Below are positions 7,692 through 17,098 of a stretch of 64,000 nucleotides of DNA, one piece after another. The stretch is from the NCBI GenBank assembly GCA_018064525.1, contig JAGHVB010000020.1, positions 1 through 64,000 of the forward strand, read 5' to 3'. The notes below the pieces were generated by a model. That model worked only from the letters and a program-made list of their open reading frames with translations, searched no databases and had not been told where the DNA came from. The translations under genes and the position numbers were made by a program. Every line of letters starts with the position of its first letter. Positions within the stretch are counted from its first letter, which is position 1. Origin of the DNA: Candidatus Treponema merdequi. GTDB taxonomy: Bacteria > Spirochaetota > Spirochaetia > Treponematales > Treponemataceae.

Positions 7692-10600
7692 ATGTTCCGT
7701 ATTTATGTTGAAAGACAGTCTGGTTTTCAGAACGAGGCTAGTCGCATTTTTTCAGAAATCAAAGGTTTTTTGGGCATTTCAGGAGTTACTGGAGTGCGTT
7801 ATTTCAATCGCTACGATGTAGAAAATGTTTCTGACGCAGTTGCAAAAGCTGCAGTTCAGAGAATTTTTTCTGAGCCTCAGAGTGATGCAGTTACTTATGA
7901 AAAAGTAAATGTAAAATCTTCTGATACAGTCATCATCTGGGAATTTCTTCCAGGTCAGTATGATCAGCGTTCAGATTCTGCTGAGCAGTGTCTCAAGCTT
8001 TTGCGTGAGAGTATGGCAAAGTCTGTTAAGGTTGGAACTTTACCGCCTAGAGTTCGCTGTGCAAAAATGGTTGTCCTTTCAGGAAAGGTTGCTGCAAAAG
8101 ATCTCAAAAAAATTCAGGACTATCTCGTAAACCCGGTTGATTCAAGATTGACTGATGACAAGATTCCGGAAACTCTCGAAATGAAAACAGAAACTCCTGC
8201 TGATATTCCGACAGTTGAAGGTTTTATTAAATTTAAAAAGCCAGAGCTCGAAGCTTATCTTGAAAAGATGGGCCTTGCAATGGATTATGCAGACATTAAA
8301 TTTTTACAGGACTATTTCAAAGACGAAGGACGCGACCCGACTGTTACAGAAATTCGTGTACTCGATACTTACTGGTCAGACCACTGTCGTCATACAACAT
8401 TCTTGACAGAATTGAAAGACATCAAAATTGAAAAAGGTCCATACGAAAAACTTTTCAAAAAATCTCTCGACAATTATACAAACATGCGTACAGATTTGTA
8501 TGCAGGACGCAAAGACAAACCTGTTACACTCATGGATATGGCTGTAATCGGAATGAAATATCTTAAAAAACACGGCAAGCTCGAAGACATGGAAGTGTCA
8601 GAAGAAAACAATGCATGCTCTGTTTATATTGATGTTCATTACACAACAGATAAAAAAGGCCGCGCGATCGACAAGAATTCTCCAAAGGCAACAGAGCGCT
8701 GGCTTTTGATGTTCAAAAACGAAACACACAATCACCCGACAGAAATCGAACCATTTGGTGGAGCTGCAACTTGTATCGGTGGTGCAATCCGCGATCCTCT
8801 TTCTGGACGCAGCTGGGTTTATCAGTCAATGCGTATCACAGGAGCAGCAGATCCTACAGTTCCACTTTCAAAAACAATCAAAGGAAAATTACCTCAGCTT
8901 AAACTTGTTCGCGAATCAGCTCAGGGATTTTCTTCTTACGGAAACCAGATCGGTCTTACAACAGGTCAGGTTCAGGAAATCTATCATCCGGGTTATGCCG
9001 CAAAACGAATGGAACTTGGTGCAGTAATTGCAGCCGCTCCATTAGACACAGTAATGCGTGAAAGACCGGAACCGGGAGATATCGTAATTCTTCTTGGTGG
9101 TGGAACTGGACGCGACGGTATCGGTGGTGCTACAGGTTCTTCAAAAGTTCACACAGAAAAATCTGTTACAACTGCTGCTGCAGAAGTTCAGAAAGGAAAC
9201 GCTGTTGAAGAAAGAAAGATTCAGCGTTTGTTCAGAAATAAAGATGTAAGTTTGATGATCCGCCGCTGTAACGACTTTGGTGCAGGCGGTGTTTCAGTTG
9301 CAGTCGGAGAACTTGCTCCTGGACTCGACATCAATCTCGACGCAGTTCCAAAGAAATACGAAGGCTTAAACGGAACAGAGCTTGCTATTTCTGAATCACA
9401 GGAACGCATGGCTGTTGTTGTGCGCCAGAAAGACGTTCAGAAATTTATTAAAGCTGCGGCAGCAGAAAACTTGAATGCTGTTGTTGTTGCAACAGTTACA
9501 GATACAAACCGCCTCGTAATGAAATGGCGTGGAAATACAATCGTAGACATCAACCGCGACTTTTTGGATGCAGCCGGTGCTCATCACGAAGCAAAAGCTG
9601 TAATCGAAAGTCCTACAGCTCCTTCTACATCACCGCTTGTAAAACCGCTCGACAGCGTTGCAAAAAAACTCACAAAGACAGCAACTGCAAAAGCAGTTCA
9701 GTCTGCATGGCTTGATAACATGAAAGACCTTGCAGTATGTTCACAGCGCGGACTTGGTGAACGCTTTGACGGTTCAATCGGATCTTCTTCTGTATTGTTC
9801 CCTTATGGCGGAAAATATCAGTGCACACCAGAAGCCGGAATGGCAGCTAAGATTCCTGTCATGTCACCACGCGAAACTTCTACAGTCAGCACAATGTCAT
9901 ACGGATTTGATCCACGCGTAAGCCAGTGGTCACCATGGCACGGAGCTCAGGTTTCTGTTCTTTCTTCACTTGCAAAACTTACATGTCTTGGAACAGATCC
10001 TTCTACAGCACGCCTTTCATTCCAGGAATTCTTTGGCCGTGCAGTTGATGCAAAAAAATGGGGATATCCTGCAAGTGCACTTCTTGGTTCCATCGATGCA
10101 CAGGTTGCAATGGGAACTGCTTCAATCGGCGGTAAGGACTCAATGTCTGGAACATTTGAAAAGATCAATGTTCCGCACACACTTGTTTCATTTGCAGTAG
10201 GACATGAAGAAGTAGAAAATGTAAACGGCGGTTCTTTCAAAAAAGCTGATTCAAGTCTTTATATCGTTCAGGTTCCTTATTCAGAAGAACTTGCTCCAGA
10301 CTTTGATGTATTTACAAAGAATGCAAAAGCTCTGGTGGAATTAAATAAAGCAGGAAAAATCCTTTCAATGTATCCTGTATGTGCCGGTGGAATTGCAGAA
10401 GCAGTAACAAAGATGGCAATGGGAAACAGAATCGGATGCGAAATCAATTTCATCCCAGCTTCATGTACAGCTCTCAACATTAAAAAGACAGCTGCAAAAA
10501 CAACAGCTAAAGCAAAAGTTTCAAAAGAAGAAAAACTTGCTGCTGTAAAAGCAGGAACAAACCAGGATCTTTTCACACCGCTTTATGGTTCTATCATCGT

Positions 10601-11741
10601 AGAAACAGACAGCGCAATTGAAAACGATCCACGCTTTGCATCAGCAACAGTATGCAAGATCGGAAAAACAGTAAAAGCAGAAACTATTACAGTTGCAGGA
10701 AAAACAAAAGCTTCAACTGTTACAGTAAAACTTTCTGACTGTGAAAAAGCATGGGAAGGAACTTTATCAGAAGTATTCCCTCCTGTATCAAATGCAAAAC
10801 CACAGGAAGAACTTCCAAAGTTTGCAACAGATGTTCATCGTTCACTTTCAGAAGCACGCAAGAATCCTTCATTCAATATCGCTCGTCATCATCCTCGCGT
10901 TGTAATTCCAGTATTCCCTGGAACAAACTGTGAGTTTGATATGGCACGTGCATTCAATCTTGCAGGTGCTGATACAAGAATCGTTGTATTCAGAAACAAT
11001 ACACCGCAGGCACTTTCAGATTCACTTGCAGAACTTGAAAAGCAGATCAAACATACACAGATTCTTGCTCTTGCCGGAGGATTCTCTGCAGGAGATGAAC
11101 CAGACGGATCTGGAAAATTTATTGCAAACGTTCTGCGCGAAGGACGTATTTCTGAACAGGTTATGCGCCTTTTGAAAAAACGTGATGGTCTTGTACTTGG
11201 AATCTGTAACGGATTCCAGGCATTGATCAAGACTGGACTTGTTCCTTATGGTGAAATCAAAGAACCTTCTGGTGACATGCCTACTTTGACATTCAATCAG
11301 GTTGGACGCCATATCAGCCGTATCGTAAGAACACGTATGGTAAGTGCAATGAGCCCTTGGGCACAGAACGCTTCTGTAATTGATGACAGAATTCACCTTG
11401 TTCCGGTTTCACACGGAGAAGGACGAATCATCGTTAGTCCTCGTCTTGCAAAAGAACTCTTTGAAAAAGGACAGATTTATACACAGTATGTTGATGAAAA
11501 GGGAAATCCTGCAATCACAGAACCAGACAACCCGAACGGTTCTATGTATGCAATTGAAGGTATGACAAGCCCTGACGGACACGTACTTGGAAAGATGGGA
11601 CACTCAGAACGTACAGTTGGAACTGGAATGAACGGTTCATCATGCGACCTTATTAAAAACGTTGCAGGCGACCCTCTTAACAATCCAAACGAAAACAGCT
11701 GTCAGAACTTGTTCGCAGCTGGTGTTGCTTATTTCAAATAA
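7692..11741 (+). CDS. purL: Phosphoribosylformylglycinamidine synthase, single-chain (PurL with PurQ-type amidotransferase)
   Basis: A 1349-residue protein of the large single-chain form seen in proteobacteria and eukaryotes, rather than the split PurS-PurL-PurQ form. It makes formylglycinamidine ribonucleotide from FGAR, ATP and glutamine, step four of purine synthesis. The N-terminal part is the PurS-like domain, residues about 170-1040 the two AIRS-like halves (DTYWSDHCRHTTF, then FKNETHNHPTEIEPFGG and GGGTGRDGIGGATGSS), and residues about 1065-1349 the class I glutamine amidotransferase. The nucleophile is Cys1172 in GICNGFQ and GGFSAGDEPDG is also present. A Lys/Ala-rich insertion lies near residues 930-960. 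The gene has its own promoter and terminator. Confidence 0.97.
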   Translation: MFRIYVERQSGFQNEASRIFSEIKGFLGISGVTGVRYFNRYDVENVSDAVAKAAVQRIFSEPQSDAVTYEKVNVKSSDTVIIWEFLPGQYDQRSDSAEQCLKLLRESMAKSVKVGTLPPRVRCAKMVVLSGKVAAKDLKKIQDYLVNPVDSRLTDDKIPETLEMKTETPADIPTVEGFIKFKKPELEAYLEKMGLAMDYADIKFLQDYFKDEGRDPTVTEIRVLDTYWSDHCRHTTFLTELKDIKIEKGPYEKLFKKSLDNYTNMRTDLYAGRKDKPVTLMDMAVIGMKYLKKHGKLEDMEVSEENNACSVYIDVHYTTDKKGRAIDKNSPKATERWLLMFKNETHNHPTEIEPFGGAATCIGGAIRDPLSGRSWVYQSMRITGAADPTVPLSKTIKGKLPQLKLVRESAQGFSSYGNQIGLTTGQVQEIYHPGYAAKRMELGAVIAAAPLDTVMRERPEPGDIVILLGGGTGRDGIGGATGSSKVHTEKSVTTAAAEVQKGNAVEERKIQRLFRNKDVSLMIRRCNDFGAGGVSVAVGELAPGLDINLDAVPKKYEGLNGTELAISESQERMAVVVRQKDVQKFIKAAAAENLNAVVVATVTDTNRLVMKWRGNTIVDINRDFLDAAGAHHEAKAVIESPTAPSTSPLVKPLDSVAKKLTKTATAKAVQSAWLDNMKDLAVCSQRGLGERFDGSIGSSSVLFPYGGKYQCTPEAGMAAKIPVMSPRETSTVSTMSYGFDPRVSQWSPWHGAQVSVLSSLAKLTCLGTDPSTARLSFQEFFGRAVDAKKWGYPASALLGSIDAQVAMGTASIGGKDSMSGTFEKINVPHTLVSFAVGHEEVENVNGGSFKKADSSLYIVQVPYSEELAPDFDVFTKNAKALVELNKAGKILSMYPVCAGGIAEAVTKMAMGNRIGCEINFIPASCTALNIKKTAAKTTAKAKVSKEEKLAAVKAGTNQDLFTPLYGSIIVETDSAIENDPRFASATVCKIGKTVKAETITVAGKTKASTVTVKLSDCEKAWEGTLSEVFPPVSNAKPQEELPKFATDVHRSLSEARKNPSFNIARHHPRVVIPVFPGTNCEFDMARAFNLAGADTRIVVFRNNTPQALSDSLAELEKQIKHTQILALAGGFSAGDEPDGSGKFIANVLREGRISEQVMRLLKKRDGLVLGICNGFQALIKTGLVPYGEIKEPSGDMPTLTFNQVGRHISRIVRTRMVSAMSPWAQNASVIDDRIHLVPVSHGEGRIIVSPRLAKELFEKGQIYTQYVDEKGNPAITEPDNPNGSMYAIEGMTSPDGHVLGKMGHSERTVGTGMNGSSCDLIKNVAGDPLNNPNENSCQNLFAAGVAYFK

Positions 11742-11782
11742 AAATACTGCAGTCTGTTTAAGTCTGCATTTACAGAAGTGAT

Positions 11783-11821
11783 GAGTGACTTCTTTTTACA
11801 GAAGTCACTCTCGCTTTTTTT
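11783..11821 (+). terminator. Rho-independent terminator after purL
   Basis: A perfect 10-bp stem GAGTGACTTC / GAAGTCACTC with an 8-nt loop, followed by TCGC and a seven-T run (11815-11821). It ends one base before the ribosome binding site of the next gene. Confidence 0.85.
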
Positions 11822-11831
11822 GAGGTGTGTT

Positions 11832-12905
11832 ATGAAAAAAATGTTGGTTGGAATTTTTACGGTTTTTGCATGTCTGTTTGCAATTGCCGGCTGCTCAAAG
11901 CCAGAAGTAAAAAATGAATTCGGCTGGTATGAAGATTACGATGCATGTCTTGAATCATCAAAGAAAAGCGGTAAAAATATTTTCCTTCTTGTAACCCGCG
12001 ATGATTCGGATACAGTAAGTAAAGACTTGAAAGCAAAAATGTTTTATACATCTGAATTTACAGAAAAGTATTCTTCGGAATATGAATTTTGTGTGATTGA
12101 TGTTTCTTCTGATTTGTTTGTCAAAGCATTCCCTGAAAAAAATATTCCAAAAGATATTCGTGAAGATGAAGCAAAGTCTAAAGAATGGCTTAAGAATGCA
12201 AATAAAGAAAAATCAAAATATGAAAAGATTCTTGAAAAGAGAATGAAAATCGTAACAGTTTTTGGAATCAATACAACTCCGACTCTTTATGTTGCAACAA
12301 AAGAAGGTTATGTAATGAATGCCATTACATATTTTCCTTCGGATAAAGTTGAAGACTTTGATGAAGAACTTGAATCTCTTAAAGACGGAATGTCTTCTTA
12401 CATGAATTATGTAAAGACAGTTGAAGCTTCAAAAGGTCTTGCCCGTGTAAATGCAATAAACGATCTGTATGAAGCAACAAATCATAACTACCGTTATATG
12501 ATTACAGATTTGATGCGTGAAGTTGAAAAGCTTGATAAAAAGAATGAGACAGGTCTTGTTGGAAAATTCCTTCTTGCAATTGCAACTTCAGATTCAACAG
12601 ATTTGTACTTAAACAGAAAAGCAGAAAAAGTTCCTGCAGTTTATGAAAAGGTTGCAAAAAGTTCAAAACTGAATGCTGATCAGAAACAGCAGGCTTATTA
12701 TGCTGCTGCTTACATTATTGGTAATAATACTCCGTCTCCAAAAGTTACAGAAAAATTAATTTACCTTCTGAAAAAAGCAATCGAAATAAATCCTGAAACA
12801 CAGATTGCACAGCATTGTGAAGGTCTGTTAAAACAGGTTGAAGATTTTAAAATCCGACAGGAAGAAATGAATAAAAAAATAGAAGACGAAGCTAAAGAAG
12901 AGTAG
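11832..12905 (+). CDS. Lipoprotein with a thioredoxin-like fold
   Basis: A 357-residue protein. The frame is open from 11778, but that start lies upstream of the purL terminator stem, whereas ATG 11832 has GAGGTG 5 nt upstream and yields a clean lipoprotein signal with lipidated Cys21 (FAIAGC). The next 150 residues (WYEDYDACLESSKKSGKNIFLLV, then a Pro in INTTPTLYV) look like a thioredoxin fold of the DUF255 or thioredoxin-7 sort. There is no CxxC pair, so redox activity is unlikely. The C-terminal half is helical with TPR-like spacing. It probably acts as an envelope binding protein; the partner is unknown. Confidence 0.8.
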   Translation: MKKMLVGIFTVFACLFAIAGCSKPEVKNEFGWYEDYDACLESSKKSGKNIFLLVTRDDSDTVSKDLKAKMFYTSEFTEKYSSEYEFCVIDVSSDLFVKAFPEKNIPKDIREDEAKSKEWLKNANKEKSKYEKILEKRMKIVTVFGINTTPTLYVATKEGYVMNAITYFPSDKVEDFDEELESLKDGMSSYMNYVKTVEASKGLARVNAINDLYEATNHNYRYMITDLMREVEKLDKKNETGLVGKFLLAIATSDSTDLYLNRKAEKVPAVYEKVAKSSKLNADQKQQAYYAAAYIIGNNTPSPKVTEKLIYLLKKAIEINPETQIAQHCEGLLKQVEDFKIRQEEMNKKIEDEAKEE

Positions 12906-12931
12906 TCATTAAAAAATCTGCAGTAATTAAT

Positions 12932-13957
12932 TTAGAATACAAATATTCCTGAAAGCTGAATATCTGTATACATGGAAGATGCTCCGATAACACCGCCGGA
13001 ATTTACAAATTTTCCATTTGGAGTTGAACTTGAAAGTTCATTTCCTTTCATGTTTCCTGTAAACAAAAATGTTCCGGACAATTTGATTGCTGCAGATTTT
13101 GAAAAATTATACTTGATGTAAGTTTTAATTTTTCCTGCATAAAAAAGAGAAGCTGTTACATCAATAAAATATCTTGGTCTTTTGTAATGATCGTCTTCTC
13201 CGTATGTATAAATATAGGGAGCGATATACAGACCGCAGAATATATCCAGTCTGGATTTATTGAATGAAAATAATCCGTCGACTCCAGCCCAGACATAATA
13301 ATCAGTTCTTCTTAGCTGAACAATTTCTCCTGTACAGTTTGATACAGTACGATTATAAATGTCGTCATAAGAATAATAGCTGTAACTTGAAGAACTTCTT
13401 GGATTTCCGTACCAGCATGTTCCATTTAATTCTGATAAAGTGAATTTTTCAAGCAGGAATGAAATATTTGGAGAAATCGTAAGCCACGAAAGAGGATGAA
13501 AATCGTATTTAACTGTAAGATCAAGATTAAATCCGTTTCTTAAATGGTTTTCGTGTTCAGATAAATTAGTTTTTATACCTGTATTGCCCGTATTGTAACC
13601 TGCATCCTGACACCAGTCTGAGTCTGACATTATTCCAATCTGCATTGGAATAAAAAATTTACATCCGGCTGAAAAATGAAAATTTACAATTCTTAAATCA
13701 GTTTCAAAACCGGAATATAAAGCTGGTGAAAAATTATAGATAAGTTCACTGATTTTATATACTTCACCGGTAGATGAATGTTTTGCATAAACCTGTTCAC
13801 CAAAATTTCCGATTCGTATTCCAAAAAGCGGTTCAACCGAGAGCGAAATTTTTTTATTGTCTGCAGCATTAAAATTTTCTTTTGCGGTATTTTGACTTTC
13901 TGCAAAAAGATTTATGGAAGCAAAGGCAATTAAAATCGCAATCAGATTTTTTTTCAA
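12932..13957 (-). CDS. Omptin-like outer-membrane beta-barrel protein
   Basis: A 341-residue exported protein with a signal peptide ending near LFAE (residue 20). The rest alternates as expected for an outer-membrane barrel and ends in a hydrophobic residue followed by Phe (GIFVF). Two segments match the catalytic signatures of omptin proteases: MSDSDW, giving Asp112 and Asp114 (compare MVDQDW with Asp83 and Asp85 in OmpT), and EDDHYKR, giving Asp255 and His257 (compare Asp210 and His212). If folded as an omptin it would cleave peptides at the cell surface. The start is TTG with GGAGA upstream. The family assignment is from motif reading only. Confidence 0.65.
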   Translation of the reverse strand: MKKNLIAILIAFASINLFAESQNTAKENFNAADNKKISLSVEPLFGIRIGNFGEQVYAKHSSTGEVYKISELIYNFSPALYSGFETDLRIVNFHFSAGCKFFIPMQIGIMSDSDWCQDAGYNTGNTGIKTNLSEHENHLRNGFNLDLTVKYDFHPLSWLTISPNISFLLEKFTLSELNGTCWYGNPRSSSSYSYYSYDDIYNRTVSNCTGEIVQLRRTDYYVWAGVDGLFSFNKSRLDIFCGLYIAPYIYTYGEDDHYKRPRYFIDVTASLFYAGKIKTYIKYNFSKSAAIKLSGTFLFTGNMKGNELSSSTPNGKFVNSGGVIGASSMYTDIQLSGIFVF

Positions 13958-13980
13958 TTTTATCTCCGGTATTTTATCTG

Positions 13981-14751
13981 TTAATTTTCAGATTCGTTTG
14001 TTTCTGAATTGAGCGGATCTTGGCCAAAGATTTTTGCAAGCTGTTTTCTTGTCGAATCCATATCTTTCTGATATGGTGCGGTAAAAGTTACCATTTCATT
14101 TGTTTTCGGGTGAGAAAAGGAAATCTGGTAAGCGTGAAGTGCGAGACGGTTAAGAAGAGGTTTTTCTTCAAAGGTGTCTCCGTTGTATCGTTTTTTGATT
14201 TCGCTAAGTCTGATTGGTTTCTGATTTCCGCTGTAAAGAGGATCGCATACGATACAGAATTTGTTTTCTGCAAGGTGTACACGAATCTGATGTGTGCGTC
14301 CTGTGAGAGGTCGTGCTTCAATCCAGGTGTAAGGTCCGCAGTTTGCAAGAACAGTAAAATCGGTTACAGATTTTTTTCCGAATTTTTTATTTGGAACTGT
14401 TCTGTGTCTTGCGTCTCCATCCGGCTGCAGAGCAAGATCAACATGAAGTTCTGTCCAGAGAGGTCTTCCGTTTATGAGACAGTGATAAATTTTTTTGACT
14501 TCTCGTTTTTCAAACTGCATTGAAAGTGATTTGTGAGCTTCTTCGTTTCGGGCGTAAACTACGATTCCTGATGTGTCTTTGTCGATTCTGTGAACTGCAA
14601 AAAGTTTTCCAAATTCTTTAGACGCTTCAATATCAAGACGTGGAGCATCCTCATCGTATCTGTCGGCTGCGATTAAAAGGCCTGAGCGTTTATTTAAAAC
14701 AACAATGTCGTCATCAGAGTAAATTACAGTGTAATCTGAAATCTTTTTCAT
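13981..14751 (-). CDS. RluA-family RNA pseudouridine synthase
   Basis: A 256-residue enzyme that isomerises uridine to pseudouridine in rRNA or tRNA. The catalytic motif HRIDKDTSGIV (residues 54-64) gives Asp57 as nucleophile, followed by the family motifs RPLTGRTHQIRVHL and a conserved late FTAPYQKD. No S4 domain precedes the catalytic domain, so it is the short form. The exact target uridine cannot be told. The start is fixed by a -10 box ending 6 nt upstream and no ribosome binding site. Another member lies at 28174. Confidence 0.9.
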   Translation of the reverse strand: MKKISDYTVIYSDDDIVVLNKRSGLLIAADRYDEDAPRLDIEASKEFGKLFAVHRIDKDTSGIVVYARNEEAHKSLSMQFEKREVKKIYHCLINGRPLWTELHVDLALQPDGDARHRTVPNKKFGKKSVTDFTVLANCGPYTWIEARPLTGRTHQIRVHLAENKFCIVCDPLYSGNQKPIRLSEIKKRYNGDTFEEKPLLNRLALHAYQISFSHPKTNEMVTFTAPYQKDMDSTRKQLAKIFGQDPLNSETNESEN

Positions 14752-14757
14752 AAAGTG

Positions 14758-14787
14758 ATTATATAATATTTAAGTGGAATTTGTCAC
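14758..14787 (-). promoter_or_regulatory. Promoter of the pseudouridine synthase gene, probably leaderless
   Basis: Read on the minus strand: GTGACA, 18-nt spacer, TATAAT, then 6 nt to the ATG at 14751. The dispersed GTGGAATTT motif (14774-14782, plus strand) lies across the spacer. Confidence 0.55.
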
Positions 14788-14834
14788 GATTAATGATTGT
14801 GAGAATCAGGAAAAATGTGTTTCGAGTCTGTAAT

Positions 14835-15614
14835 TTATGAAAGAAATGAAAGAATGTGGTCGGTAAAATCTCTTGTTTCATCATAAAGTCCGTGACTGAA
14901 ATCTTCATAAAAAAAAGTTTTGGCATTAAGACCAGATGCAAGTTCATCCTGACGTTCCGGTCCGAAAAGTTTATCTTTACGCGAACCGATTACAAAACAA
15001 GGACATTTGATTTTTGAAAGTTCATCAAAAGTTGAAATATCAAAACAGGCTTTTGACATAATTTTAAGTCTTCTGATATCTTCATCAGTGGCATCGCTCA
15101 TCATTGTAACGAGCGCATCACGGTAGTTGTTGCAGAATTCTTCGCTGTAAACGTCTGTTACAAATTGAAAAATCAGTTCACGTACAGTTTCTGGTTTTGA
15201 AAGTTCTATCCATCTGTTGAAAACTGCTTTTGAACTGTCATCAAGTCGTGATGTCGATGAACCGAGTACTAGTTTTTTTACAAGTTCAGGATATTTTATT
15301 GCAATCAGCTGACAGATCATTCCGCCTTGAGAAGTTCCAAAAAAATCTGCCTGAGTTATATTAAGAGATTTAATTGCAGTGACTGTGTCTTCTGCCATTT
15401 GAAAAAGATTATAGTCTTCTGGAAAATCATCGCGGCGGTCAAAAAGATAAATCGTATAATCTGTAAAAAATTTTTTATAAGGTTTCTGAACTGCTCTTTC
15501 AGATGCAAGCACACTTTTTAAACTGATTCCAAGAACGATGATTAAAGTTTTTTTACCTTCACCGAATTTTGAGTATTTCATTTTCATTCCGTTTATATTT
15601 ACGCTTTCAATCAT
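14835..15614 (-). CDS. Alpha/beta-fold hydrolase
   Basis: A 259-residue protein with a complete catalytic triad for the alpha/beta hydrolase fold: the nucleophile elbow GTSQGG with Ser95, Asp214 in SRKDKLFG, and His241 in FSHGLYDE. There is no signal peptide, so it is cytoplasmic. The substrate is not evident; the family includes esterases, lipases and peptidases. AAGGAA is about 6 nt before the ATG. Confidence 0.85.
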   Translation of the reverse strand: MIESVNINGMKMKYSKFGEGKKTLIIVLGISLKSVLASERAVQKPYKKFFTDYTIYLFDRRDDFPEDYNLFQMAEDTVTAIKSLNITQADFFGTSQGGMICQLIAIKYPELVKKLVLGSSTSRLDDSSKAVFNRWIELSKPETVRELIFQFVTDVYSEEFCNNYRDALVTMMSDATDEDIRRLKIMSKACFDISTFDELSKIKCPCFVIGSRKDKLFGPERQDELASGLNAKTFFYEDFSHGLYDETRDFTDHILSFLS

Positions 15615-15668
15615 TGTAAATTCCTTTACATCAGTTTTTAGTAAAATAAATTGAACTGAAATAAATTT

Positions 15669-16949
15669 TTATCTGAATATTTCCGGTTCGATTTTTAAAA
15701 AGTTTGTAATTTCTGGTTTTGAAATTAAATCTGTTATGTCAGTTGAATTATCTGCGTTGTCTGTGGTGTGTGTTTTATAAGTTCCACTTTTTTTAACTGC
15801 GCGAAGAAGAATATTTTTTGGAGTGTGTGACATATCGATAAATTCCATCACGTCAACTTTGTAGCCAGAGTCTTCAAGGTATGAAGCGCGGAGACTGTCT
15901 GTCAAAAGAGCTGCGAAGCGTTCTCGGATGAGGCCGTGTTTTAAAATCGGAGCGAAAAGTCCTGCGTGCTGCTCTGAGATTTCTTTTTTATTTGCTTCAA
16001 GCTGTCTGTTGACTTCGTGCTGACAGCATGGAACAGATAAAATTGCTTTTGCATTTTTTGAAACTGCGTATTTAAGTGCAAAATCAGTTGCCGTGTCGCA
16101 TGCGTGAAGTGTGATTACGATGTCCGGATTGTGTTTTTTTTCTTCGTCAGAATATTCAGAAATGTCGCCTGTCTTGAAAATAAGTCCTTCGCATTTGAAA
16201 TCTTCTGCAAGACGGTTGCAGTAATCAATGACATCTTTTTTTAAATCGAGACCGATTATACGGCAGTCAATTTTTTTGATGACAGTTAAAAAATAGTGAA
16301 CTGCAAATGTGAGATAACTTTTTCCGCATCCGAAATCTGCAATCTGAAGCGGCCAGTCTTCATTTTTCTTCTGCTGCATTACTGACGGAAGAACATCATC
16401 AATGTATTCGAGAAAACGGTTTATCTGTTTGAACTTGTCGTATTTTGAATTAACGATTTTTCCATCGGGTGTCATTACACCGAGTGTGATTAAAAATGGA
16501 ACGGGAGTTCCTTCGCGGATGATGTAGTTTTTAATTTTATTGTTTGTATTTGAGCGGTTTGAGTTTTCAAGTGATGCAGAAGTGAGTTGTGCTTTTGAAA
16601 AATATTTTTTGTTGTCTGAAGAAGATTGCGGTTTGGAAAATTCCACCTGCGAAATCTTTTTTTCGAGTCGTGTGATTTTGCCTTTTTTGTTTGCGAGTGT
16701 TGTTACTTCTTTGTCATCGTATCGCTCGATGCAGGATTTGAAAGTTGTGCCGGCGTGAGTCTTGATGAAATCTGTGAGTTCTGCTTCCGAAAACGTTTTA
16801 TGAAATGTCTGTGTTTCGGTAAAGTATTCGACAAAGTATGTGCCGCCTGTGCTTGATGAATTGAGTTTGATTTTGATTTTTTTGTAATCGCGTCCGAGAG
16901 TTTCTTTAATGTCTGACGATGGTTTTGAAAATGTGACTGAAAGTAACAT
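15669..16949 (-). CDS. SAM-dependent methyltransferase (Methyltransf_32-like)
   Basis: A 426-residue protein. The SAM-binding motif I is ADFGCGKSYLTF near residue 204, and a later HACDTATDFAL segment is typical of the Methyltransf_32 group (PF13679). Residues 1-150 form an extension with no motif I know. A CCQHEVNRQL segment after motif IV could be part of the substrate pocket. The substrate is unknown; RNA is a guess. The promoter -10 box ends 6 nt before the ATG. Confidence 0.8.
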   Translation of the reverse strand: MLLSVTFSKPSSDIKETLGRDYKKIKIKLNSSSTGGTYFVEYFTETQTFHKTFSEAELTDFIKTHAGTTFKSCIERYDDKEVTTLANKKGKITRLEKKISQVEFSKPQSSSDNKKYFSKAQLTSASLENSNRSNTNNKIKNYIIREGTPVPFLITLGVMTPDGKIVNSKYDKFKQINRFLEYIDDVLPSVMQQKKNEDWPLQIADFGCGKSYLTFAVHYFLTVIKKIDCRIIGLDLKKDVIDYCNRLAEDFKCEGLIFKTGDISEYSDEEKKHNPDIVITLHACDTATDFALKYAVSKNAKAILSVPCCQHEVNRQLEANKKEISEQHAGLFAPILKHGLIRERFAALLTDSLRASYLEDSGYKVDVMEFIDMSHTPKNILLRAVKKSGTYKTHTTDNADNSTDITDLISKPEITNFLKIEPEIFR

Positions 16950-16955
16950 AGATAT

Positions 16956-16984
16956 ATTGTGGTGTGATTTATGGGAATTTGCAA
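16956..16984 (-). promoter_or_regulatory. Promoter of the methyltransferase gene, probably leaderless
   Basis: On the minus strand: TTGCAA, 17-nt spacer, CACAAT, then 6 nt to the ATG at 16949. The -10 box is weak (4 of 6), but the geometry is the same as in eight other genes of this window, and there is no ribosome binding site. Confidence 0.45.
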
Positions 16985-17046
16985 GAGGTGAAATTTGATT
17001 CGGAATATGGAAATTTCGAATTGTCTGGGAGGGAAAGAAAGTGATG

Positions 17047-17075
17047 TTGATATAGTGAAATATGTCTGATATTAT
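17047..17075 (+). promoter_or_regulatory. Promoter of the frameshifted gene at 17099
   Basis: TTGATA at 17047-17052, 17-nt spacer, TATTAT at 17070-17075. It is followed by an AGGAG ribosome binding site at 17086-17090. Confidence 0.5.
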
Positions 17076-17098
17076 TTTTATTTACAGGAGTTTGAAAT

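Noticed and set aside
7692-11741. Many open frames of 60-125 codons antisense to or shifted within purL
   Set aside because: They lack ribosome binding sites, overlap a gene with complete family similarity and follow its codon bias, so they are shadows.
11778-11831. Upstream in-frame start for the thioredoxin-like lipoprotein
   Set aside because: It falls inside the purL terminator region and would bury the lipoprotein signal.
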